Below are positions 55,301-64,000 of a stretch of DNA of 64,000 bases, in pieces (within the stretch, counting starts at the first letter, position 1; the number at the start of each line of letters is the position of its first letter). The translations under genes and the position numbers were made by a program. The stretch comes from Antedon mediterranea (Eukaryota; Echinodermata; Crinoidea; Comatulida; Antedonidae). The stretch is taken from NCBI RefSeq assembly GCF_964355755.1, contig NC_092678.1:19132922-19196921 (forward strand). Direction: 5' to 3'. The notes below the pieces were generated by a model. That model saw nothing but the letters and a program-made list of their open reading frames with translations. It made no database searches and was not told the origin of the DNA.

Positions 55301-58250
55301 AGTGTCGAAAAATGGCCATTTTTCGAAAATTTCCTGTACTATAGTACAGGGAATTTTTTCCAAAAATGAGCAAATTTCGACCTTTTTATTTTCGATAAAA
55401 CTGGTTACTATAGCACAATTGACATGCACAGAACCCAATTTTCGACTCTGCACATGTTTATTATTCTATAGTAACCATTTGTCAACAAATAAAAGGGTCG
55501 AAAAATTACCATTTTTCGAAAATTTCCCTGTACTATAGTACAGGGATTTTTTCAAAAATGAGCAAATTTCGACCTTTTTATTTTTGGATAAAACTGGTTA
55601 CTATAGCATAATTGACTTGCGCATAACCCTATTTTTGACTCTGCGCATGTTTATTATGCTATAGTAACCATTTATGTCAAAAAATAAAAGGGTCGAAAAA
55701 TGGCCATTTTTCGAAAATGTTCCTGTACTATAGTACAGGGATTTTTTCCAAAAATGAGCAAATTTCGACCTTTTTATTTTCGATAAAACTGGTTACTATA
55801 GCACAAATGACATGCGCAGAACCCAATTTTCGACTCTGTGCATGTTTATTATGCTATAGTAACCATTTATGTCAAAAAATAAAAGGGTCGAAAAATTGCC
55901 ATTTTTTGAAAATTTCCTTGTACTATAGTACAGGGATTTTTTTCCAAAATGGGCAAATTTCGACCTTTTTATTTTCGATAAAACTGGTTATTATAGCATA
56001 ATTGACATGCGCAGAACCCAACTTTCGACTCTGCGCATGTTTATTATGCTATAGTAACCATTTATGTCAAAAAATAAAAGGGTCGAAAAATGGCCATTTT
56101 TCGAAAATGTTCCTGTACTATAGTACAGGGATTTTTTCCAAAAATGAGCAAATTTCGACCATTTTATATTTCGATAAAACTGGTTACTATAGCATAATTG
56201 ACATGCGCAAAACCCAATTTACGACTCTGCGCATGTTTATTATGCTATAGTAACCATTTATGTCAAAAAATAAAAGGGTCGAAAAATTGCCATTTTTTGA
56301 AAATTTCCTTGTACTATAGTACAGGGATTTTTTTCCAAAATGGGCAAATTTCGACCTTTTTATTTTCGATAAAACTGGTTATTATAGCATAATTGACATG
56401 CGCAGAACCCAACTTTCGACTCTGCGCATGTTTATTATGCTATAGTAACCATTTATGTCAAAAAAAAAAAGGGTCGAAAAATGGCCATTTTTCGAAAATT
56501 TCCCTGTAGTATAGTACAGGGATTTTTTCAAAAAAAGAGCAAATTTTGACCTTTTTATATATCGATAAAAATGGTTACTATAGCATAAATGACATGCGCA
56601 GAACCCAATTTTCAACTCTGCGCATGTTTATTATGCTATAGTAACCATTTATGTCAAAAAATAAAAGTTCAAAAAATGGCCATTTTTCGAAAATTTCCCT
56701 GTACTATAGTACAGGGATTTTTTCAAAAATTGGCAAATTTCGACCTTTTTATTTTCAATAAAACTGGTTACTATAGCATAATTGACATGTGCAGAAGCCA
56801 ATTTTCGACTCTGCGCATGTTTATTATGCTATAGTAACCATTTATGTCAAAAAATAAAAGTGTCGAAAAATGGCCATTTTTCGAAAATTTCCTGTACTAT
56901 AGTACAGGGAATTTTTTCCAAAAATGAGCAAATTTCGACCTTTTTATTTTCGATAAAACTGGTTACTATAGCACAATTGACATGCACAGAACCCAATTTT
57001 CGACTCTGCACATGTTTATTATTCTATAGTAACCATTTGTCAACAAATAAAAGGGTCGAAAAATTACCATTTTTCGAAAATTTCCCTGTACTATAGTACA
57101 GGGATTTTTTCAAGAATGAGCAAATTTCGACCTTTTTATTTTTGGATAAAACTGGTTACTATAGCATAATTGACTTGCGCATAACCCTATTTTTGACTCT
57201 GCGCATGTTTATTATGCTATAGTAACCATTTATGTCAAAAAATAAAAGGGTCGAAAAATGGCCATTTTTCGAAAATGTTCCTGTACTATAGTACAGGGAT
57301 TTTTTCCAAAAATGAGCAAATTTCGACCTTTTTATTTTCGATAAAACTGGTTACTATAGCACAAATGACATGCGCAAAACCCAATTTTCGACTCTGTGCA
57401 TGTTTATTATGCTTTAGTAACCATTTATGTCAAAAAATAAAAGGGTCGAAAAATGGCAATTTTTCGAAAATTTTCCTGTACTATAGTACAGGGAATTTTT
57501 TCCAAAAATGAGCAAATTTCGACCTTTTTATTTTCGATAAAACTGGTTACTATAGCACAATTGACATGCACAGAACCCAATTTTCGACTCTGCACATGTT
57601 TATTATTCTATAGTAACCATTTATGTCAAAAAATAAAAGGGTCGAAAAATTACCATTTTTCGAAAATTTCCCTGGGGATTTTTTCAAAAAATTGGCAAAT
57701 TTCAACCTTTTTATTTTCAATAAAACTGGTTACTATAGCATAATTGACATGTGCAGAAGCCATTTTTCGACTCTGCGTATGTTTATTATGCTATAGTAAC
57801 CATTTATGTCAAAAAATAAAAGGGTCGAAAAATGGCCATTTTTCGCAAATTTTCCTGTACTATAGTACAGGGAATTTTTTCCAAAAATGAGCAAATTTCG
57901 ACCTTTTTATTTTCGATAAAACTGGTTACTATAGCACAATTGACATGCACAGAACCCAATTTTCGACTCTGCACATGTTTATTATTCTATATTAACCATT
58001 TATGTCAAAAAATAAAAGGGTCGAAAAATTACCATTTTTCGAAAATTTCCCTGGGGATTTTTTCAAAAAATTTGCAAATTTCGACCTTTTTATTTTCTAT
58101 AAAACTGGTTACTATAGCATAATTGACATGCGCAGAACCCAATTTTCGACTCTGCGCATGTTTATTATGCTATAGTAACCATTTATGTCAAAAAATAAAA
58201 GTGTAAAAAATGGCCATTTTTTCGAAACATTTTTTTATAGATTTGTCGAA
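51660..58250. repeat. Satellite array, monomer about 195 bp, about 33 copies
   Basis: Monomer landmarks recur every 162-198 bases: GACCTTTTTATTTTC, GGTTACTATAGCATAAT, GACATGCGCAGA, CTCTGCGCATGTTTATTATG, and the palindrome CCCTGTACTATAGTACAGGG. Blocks of 1,359 bp (for example 52763 and 54122) and about 1,559 bp (53464/54823 to 56382, 55030 to 56589) are repeated with hardly any difference, showing higher-order structure. Short frames (60-104 aa) across the array are by-products. Confidence 0.95.
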
Positions 58251-59102
58251 AAACGCCCATGGTGTCATGAGGTCACTTTATGTTGACAAATTAAAATAAC
58301 AGAGGAAACGAGAAATGTTTCGGTTTTTTTTCAAAATCACGTTGGTTAAACATTATTTATTATTTAGTATAACAAATCGTTCGTTTTCTACTTACGAATA
58401 AGACGGCTGCTATTGTTATTAGACTTGATATTTTGTCAAGACGAATAGTTTTAATAATATGAAACAAGAATTTGTTTCGAAAGTTTTTAAGCATATAAAA
58501 ACGTATGACTTTTCTTTGTCATATTTAGTAAAATTCTTTCTTATATTTCTCCTGTAGCAAGATATGGTCGCACAAACCCCGTTGAATGATTCTGATTTGT
58601 ATTGCTCTGAAAATAAATAAATAATTAAAACTAAATGCTAGGAAATGTCAGAATTTAAATGGAGTATGTAGGGCCAGTTTCTACTAAGCGAAAGATTCTG
58701 GAATTTTTCAGTATTTTGAAAATAATTAGTCTTGCTACATTAGATCAAAGGTTTTATGTTTGGTTGCGAAACCACGCACCTACTGTAACCGCAACTAGTA
58801 TGAAATTGTCGCAGCCAATCTTAAGATCAATGGAAAGATTCCTAACTTTGTTTTCTCTTTTGTGAGACTCAGTCACCTTTATTTCATATTTTTGTTACAT
58901 ACTAATTTTGAATAAATACATTTTTGCGTGATCAATTAGTTCTTGTTTCTCTTATTTTGTTTTTGCGTTAATACCGATTATAATATAACACCACAGGCGT
59001 CAAACATTAATTTTAAACCACCCCGGTAATATTCTGAAAATTAATTATGGAATATATATACATTTCTTTTTAAAGTTAGGTTTCCCATTTGTCATAAATT
59101 TC
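58251..59102. other. Spacer between the satellite array and the SEA-EGF gene
   Basis: No supported gene. It may hold the true last exon or 3' UTR of the SEA-EGF gene on the - strand; AATAAA on that strand occurs near 58880. The 68-residue + frame at 58659 looks accidental. Confidence 0.4.
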
Positions 59103-59395
59103 TTATATTTGGGAAGCGAGCTTAGATTGAATGAATAATAGTGGCGTGAAAACCGTTAAATACATTATAGAACTTACTTCTGTCATTGTTGTGTTTCTTT
59201 GAAATCTTTCTTCAAGTTGAGCAAGTATTACAGACTCGGATGTCTCAGAAGATGAGTCTTCTAAACCTCGTTTAAACATTTTAAGTTTATGTATACGTTT
59301 CCAGTACGTATACGCGGCAATGGTAAGTGATCCCAAAATGATGGTTAAAATAACGATACACACAACTATAACTACAATCAGCAGAGTCATGATGT
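59103..59395 (-). CDS. Transmembrane and cytoplasmic-tail exon
   Basis: After a long pyrimidine tract and CAG, the frame encodes a hydrophobic run (MTLLIVVIVVCIVILTIILG), a basic stop-transfer WKRIHKLKMFKR, and a Ser/Glu-rich tail (DSSSETSES). A donor GTAAGT after 59178 would end the exon at TTMTE. Otherwise translation stops at 59103. The donor version seems more likely because the sequence after it looks non-coding. Confidence 0.65.
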
Positions 59396-62300
59396 CTGAA
59401 AGAAAAAAAAAAAGAAAAATAATGGTACTGATATAATGTAACATTGAGTATAAGATCTAGACGTGTTTTGACATAATAATTAGTAAAAAGATAAATAGTT
59501 TGGCACTAATGGCGTTTCATACATATACTACGTGAGCGCTTCAAAAATCGAAAGGCCGACTGGTGGACTAACATAGAATATAACATGGACAAGACAATAA
59601 CTATACGTATTTTATCTATAGGCCTATAGACACATTTATTTAAAGTTTATATACTGTATATACAATACCTATATAAAAAACATGGTTCTAACCTTCTATT
59701 AACTCTATACAATTATTTTTTTTATAGAAGTGTATTAAGCATTTTTCTACGAGGACTCATCTCAAAGGAAGGAAAACATCTTAAATATTAATAATTATTT
59801 CATTATCATACTTACCATTTTCGTGTTGACATATGTCTCCACTATATCCTTTTAGACATGTACACGTGACTGTAAAATCTAAACTATCATATATACAAGT
59901 TCCACCGTTATTGCAATAGTCAGGTGTACACTCGATTAAATCTAAAATGAGAAAATATTATTGGTTAATAAAAAAAGAATATATTACTTAATTACAATAG
60001 TATAAGCATAGACCTATTATAAATTTTATAAGTCATGTTACAAAATACGACAATACACAACAATAACTGCTATTCTTTATTGAATGCGTGTTATACTTAT
60101 TGCGTTATGTCGTCTAGTTACATTATTCGAACTTTATTTACAACATGACCGATTCAGTACCAACCAGTAAAGAACAATTTTTTACGCTTATACACTTTGT
60201 AACGTTTTATATAAATTGATCATACATACCAAGGAATAACTAGCACCAATTCGAATGAAAAAGAAAAAGAAGAAAAAGAATAAAAAGAAGAAAAAGAAGA
60301 AAAAGAAGAAAAAAAAGAAAAAGAAAAACAAGAAGAAGAAAAAAAAGAAGTAAAACAAGAAGAAAATGAAGAAGAAAAAGAAGAAAAAGAAGAAAAAAAA
60401 ACAAGAAAAGAAGAAGAAGAAGAAAAACAAGAAAATGAAGAAGAAAAAGAAGAAGAAAAAAAAAAAGAAAAAGAAAAACAATAAGAAGAAAAACAAGAAG
60501 AAGAAAAACAAGAAGAAAAACAAGAAGAAGAAAAACAATAAGAAGAAAAACAATAAGAAGAAAAACAAGAAGAAGAAAAACAATAAGAAGAAAAACAAGA
60601 AGAAGAAAAACAAGAAGAAGAAAAACAAGAAGAAGAAAAACAATAAGAAGAAAAAGAAGAAGAAAAAAAAAAAAAGAAAAAGAAAAACAATAAGAAGAAA
60701 AACAATAAGAAGAAAAAAAAGAAGAAGAAAAACAAGAAGAAGAAAAACAATAAGAAGAAAAACAAGAAGAAGAAAAAAAAGAAGTAAAACAAGAAGAAAA
60801 TGAAGAAGAAAAAGAAGAAAAAGAAGAAAAAAAAACAAGAAAAGAAGAAGAAGAAGAAAAACAAGAAAATGAAGAAGAAAAAGAAGAAGAAAAAAAAAAA
60901 GAAAAAGAAAAACAATAAGAAGAAAAACAAGAAGAAGAAAAACAAGAAGAAGAAAAACAAGAAGAAGAAAAACAATAAGAAGAAAAACAATAAGAAGAAA
61001 AACAAGAAGAAGAAAAACAATAAGAAAAAAAAAAAGAAAAAGAAAAACAATAAGAAGAAAAACAAGAAGAAGAAAAACAAGAAGAAGAAAAACAAGAAGA
61101 AGAAAAACAATAAGAAGAAAAACAATAAGAAGAAAAACAATAAGAAGAAAAACAATAAGAAGAAAAACAAGAAGAAGAAAAACAAGAAGAAGAAAAACAA
61201 GAAGAAGAAAAACAAGAAGAAGAAAAACAAGAAAAAGAAAAACAAGAAGAAGAAAAACAAGAAGAAGAAAAACAAGAAGAAGAAAAACAAGAAGAAGAAA
61301 AAGAAGAAGAAAAAAAAAAAAAAAAGAAAAACAATAAGAAGAAAAACAATAAGAAGAAAAAAAAGAAGAAGAAAAAAAAGAAGAAGAAAAACAAGAAGAA
61401 GAAAAACAAGAAGAAGAAAAACAATAAGAAGAAAAACAAGAAGAAGAAAAACAAGAAGAAGAAAAACAATAAGAAGAAAAACAATAAGAAGAAAAACAAG
61501 AAGAAGAAAAACAAGAAGAAGAAAAACAAGAAGAAGAAAAACAAAAAGAAGAAAAACAATAAGAAGAAAAACAAGAAGAAGAAAAACAAGAAGAAGAAAA
61601 ACAAGAAGAAGAAAAACAAGAAGAAGAAAAACAATAAGAAGAAAAACAAGAAGAAGAAAAACAAGAAGAAGAAAAACAAGAAGAAGAAAAACAAGAAGAA
61701 GAAAAAAAAGAAGAAGAAAAAAAAGAAGAAGAAAAAAAAGAAGAAGAAAAACAAGAAGAAGAAAAACAAGAAGAAAAACAAGAAGAAGAAAAACAAGAAG
61801 AAGAAAAACAAGAAGAAGAAAAACAAGAAGAAGAAAAACAAGAAGAAGAAAAACAAGAAGAAGAAAAACAAGAAGAAGAAAAACAAGAAGAAAAAAAACA
61901 AGAAGAAGAAAAACACGAAGAAGAAAAACAAGAAGAAGAAAAACAAGAAGAAGAAAAACAAGAAGAAGAAAAACAAGAAGAAGAAAAACAAGAAGAAGAA
62001 AAACAATAAGAAGAAAAACAATAAGAAGAAAAAGAAGAAGAAGAAAAACAATAAGAAGAAAAACAAGAAGAAGAAAAACAATAAGAAGAAAAACAAGAAG
62101 AAGAAAAACAATAAGAAGAAAAACAAGAAGAAGAAAAACAAGAAGAAGAAAAACAAGAAGAAATACAAGAAGAAAGAAGAAAACGATACAAGATACCATT
62201 GTTAGGCCTACCTTTAGCAGTTACTGATTCAGCATTTACTGTCAGTCGACCAGCGTTTTCCGAACCATTTTTTATAGCAAAGGCCAAATCTTCAGCTGTG

Positions 62301-63589
62301 TAGACAGTTTCAGGTTGTAAGCCAATCTCCAATACCGCAACCACGCTACCACTTTCAAAACGTACAGCCGCACACGTTCTCAAGTCGGTAAAAACTCCGT
62401 CGTCTGCTACCGTATTGTCTACCTAAAGTGTAACAATAGGTGCATTCAACTAATCCTGTCTATCTTGTTATTATAACAAATCAAATCAATATTACTGTAG
62501 AAAAACTTTACTTCAATCTAAGAATTGATGCTTCATAACTATGATTTTAGTAATAATAAGCCTACGTTCTGTTGGAAACATATATACATATATTGTTTTA
62601 TAATTGTTTCTTCCTCTAGTGAGAAAAGTATTACTTCTAACTAGAGCCCATAATAATGTTTTTATTCGAATTTATACCCATATATGTTGTTTCTGTCATT
62701 ATTATAAAAATAAATGTTCAAGAAACTAAAAGTAAAAGCATCCAACTTGATTACAACGGCACATCGAATAATTTACCCAGAGTGCTTATAATACCCCTTT
62801 CACACCAAAACTCCGGAGTGTCTCCGGAGACACCCCGGGGTTTATGACCATTCAAAACGTCGAGAAACTCCGGAGATACCCCTTTCACACCAACCTAGCA
62901 ACACCGGAGTTTATAAAATAAAATTGTAAATGTCGCCCTCTATTTTGTTTGTTTACATCGCGACGATCATTAGAATCATTTTAATTAATAATATTTTAAA
63001 TTTAATAATTACTTTCAAAAGTCTCAGAAGTAATATAATGTTTTATTTATACTATTTATTATTTTCTAGACCCGCTATATATTTTTTACAAATATTTATG
63101 GTGTTTTAAAATAAAACTAAATAAATAATTGATTGCGAGGATAACCTTTTGACCCGAAACACTCCGGAGTTTGATGTTCGTACCTTTCACACCAAAACAC
63201 CGGGGTGTCCCCGCAGTTCGCTCTCCGGAGAATGTTCAGCTGTTCAACCCCGCAGTTTTAAACTCCGGAGTTGCTTGATTTTACCTTTCACACCAAACAG
63301 CGGGGCGTCAACTCCGGGGTGTCTCCGGAGTTTTGCTTTTGGTGTGAAAGGGGTATTAGAGCAAACTACAAGCAAAATATAAACAAGTTCATATTCAGAA
63401 TTCGGTAAGAATAGAACCCTGTAAGGAATACTGCGAATGATTTGATGCTACTTACTGCCTCGCATGATAACATTTCATATTCTTTATAAATCGATGACGT
63501 AGGGTCGTCCAAATCAACAACGTATTCTGCTGTCGTGCCATCGACTAAATCAATAGTGAATATGACGATCACCAACTTATATTCAATAT
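59103..63589 (-). CDS. SEA-EGF-transmembrane protein, 3' portion (partial)
   Basis: Four - strand exons with matching phases: 63589-63456, 62422-62212, 59941-59816, 59395 to 59178 or 59103. In order they encode a SEA domain split by a phase-0 intron, a symmetrical phase 1-1 EGF exon, and a transmembrane exon with a short cytoplasmic tail. The first exon starts in phase 1, so upstream exons lie beyond the window. Such proteins are cell-surface, mucin- or receptor-like; I cannot name a family member. The last exon has either a donor (GAA|GTAAGT after 59178) leading to an unseen exon, or runs to the stop at 59103. Confidence 0.75.
59816..59941 (-). CDS. EGF-like domain exon
   Basis: 126 nt, phase 1 at both ends, acceptor CTCATTTTAG and donor ATG|GTAAGT. 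Six cysteines are spaced as in EGF: C-TPDY-C-NNGGT-C, then C-T-C-LKGYSGDI-C. It lacks the D-I-D-E start of calcium-binding EGF domains. It lies directly before the membrane segment. Confidence 0.85.
60255..62172. repeat. GAA / AAACAAGAAGAAGAA repeat, about 1.9 kb
   Basis: Almost T-free on the + strand, dominated by a 15-bp unit AAACAAGAAGAAGAA and GAA runs. An inner block of about 430 bp near 60350-60780 is repeated at 60785 onward. It lies in an intron of the SEA-EGF gene, whose transcript reads it as pyrimidine-rich. All long frames (up to 731 aa) through it are low-complexity artefacts. Confidence 0.95.
62212..62422 (-). CDS. SEA domain, second-half exon
   Basis: 211 nt after ACACTTTAG, ending at AAAG|GTAGGC. 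It encodes VDNTVADDGVFTDLRTCAAV, then RFESGSVVAVLEIGL and a helix with YTAEDLAFAIKNG. GSVVA matches the G-SVVV-type turn at which many SEA domains self-cleave. Phase 0 in, phase 1 out, joining both neighbours. Confidence 0.75.
62790..63356. mobile_element. Inverted-repeat element with CTCCGGAG palindromes
   Basis: ATACCCCTTTCACACCAAAA at the left and TTTTGGTGTGAAAGGGGTAT at the right are inverses. CTCCGGAG or CCGGAG repeats about a dozen times in both arms, and a second internal ACCCCTTTCACACCAA lies at 62878. AT-rich core of about 200 bases. Sits in a SEA-EGF gene intron. No clear target duplication. Confidence 0.75.
63456..63589 (-). CDS. SEA domain, first-half exon
   Basis: 134 nt after GGATTTTAG, ending at GCA|GTAAGT. 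It encodes DIEYKLVIVIFTIDLVDG, then YVVDLDDPTSSIYKEYE and MLSCEA. The alternating strand followed by Asp-Pro-Ser-Ser-x-Tyr resembles the beta1-alpha1 part of SEA domains. Confidence 0.7.
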
Positions 63590-63863
63590 CTAAAATCCAT
63601 TGAAAAATGTAGTTAGTCATATGAGCTTAAAAGACACAACTTACATATATCTATGAATTGTAATTGTTTTTAAACTACTGCGGAGTAGCTTTGCGTCAGG
63701 GAGTTGAGTAATTGGTCAGATGTTAAATTACACATTACGTCAGAGTAGGGCAAAACATCTGACCAATATATCTATGAAATTACGAAGATACCGACCGTTT
63801 TGTTCCATATACGACACCACTTTTTTGGTATCAAATTGATACATTAAAACAAATATATGCACT

Positions 63864-64000
63864 AAAGCGTGGTTCCCACCAGAAACGCAACGTAACGCGA
63901 AGACGTATTGTATAAATGGGAAGCGACGACGTAACAGTGCTGCAAACATAGCAGGTTTGATTTAACGTAGATGGTGCAAACACAATTATTGGTTGCATTA
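63864..64000. mobile_element. Possible MITE, family AAGCTTGGTTCCCA, reaching the window edge
   Basis: AAAGCGTGGTTCCCACCAG followed by GCAACGTAACGCGAAGACG matches one end of the element at 31962-32143. The other end is not seen. Confidence 0.45.

Noticed and set aside
51705-58122. Many similar 60-104 residue frames on both strands
   Set aside because: They are the satellite monomer read in frame by chance; monomer indels break them and none has coding constraint.
60188-62383. Overlapping reading frames of 731, 659, 642 and 475 residues (Phe/Leu/Ser- or Lys/Arg/Asn-rich)
   Set aside because: All are translations of the GAA-type simple repeat. Only the segment at 62212-62422 encodes a real (SEA) sequence and it is bounded by splice sites.

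Overview
The window is animal nuclear DNA: AT-rich, mostly intron and repeat, with GT-AG introns and small exons. An echinoderm or close deuterostome relative seems most likely. The reasons are the G-alpha-i protein (it resembles echinoderm sequences as I remember them), the abundance of words such as TAGGCCTA and TACAGTA, and the many short inverted-repeat transposons. The species assignment is inference.

The main gene is a G protein alpha-i subunit on the + strand. Its eight coding exons run from 4157 to 47792 and splice to an intact 354-residue protein with lipid sites, P-loop, switch regions, NKKD and TCAT motifs and a C-terminal CGLF. Exon lengths (118, 43, 142, 158, 129, 130, 154, 191) and phases match the classic GNAI layout. 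Just after exon 3, its 3' half plus splice donor is tandemly repeated seven more times.

Nested in intron 2 on the - strand is an apparently intact, unrecognised multi-spanning membrane protein locus (23038-26163, with a possible first exon near 28000). It is two reading frames that overlap by ATGA: an N-glycosylated ectodomain with two membrane segments, then a 720-residue protein with several membrane segments and eighteen 16-residue Ser/Thr/Gln-rich repeats. It could be bicistronic, frameshifted, or a single gene with an assembly or inactivating indel.

At the right edge, on the - strand, lies the 3' part of a gene for a type I membrane protein: SEA domain (two exons), one EGF-like domain, a transmembrane segment and a short cytoplasmic tail. 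One intron carries about 1.9 kb of GAA/ACAAGAAGAAGAA repeat, which makes long spurious frames. At the left edge a short candidate terminal exon (787-840) may end another + strand gene.

The rest is repeats: minisatellites (1-214, 6340-6735, 8150-8545, 40540-41310, 45655-45930, 49185-49335), at least seven inverted-repeat transposon families, tRNA-derived SINEs (two of them in inverted orientation and each split by a later insertion with an 8-9 bp target duplication), and a 6.6 kb satellite array (51660-58250) whose roughly 195-bp monomer is almost entirely two adjacent hairpins and which shows 1.36 and 1.56 kb higher-order duplication.
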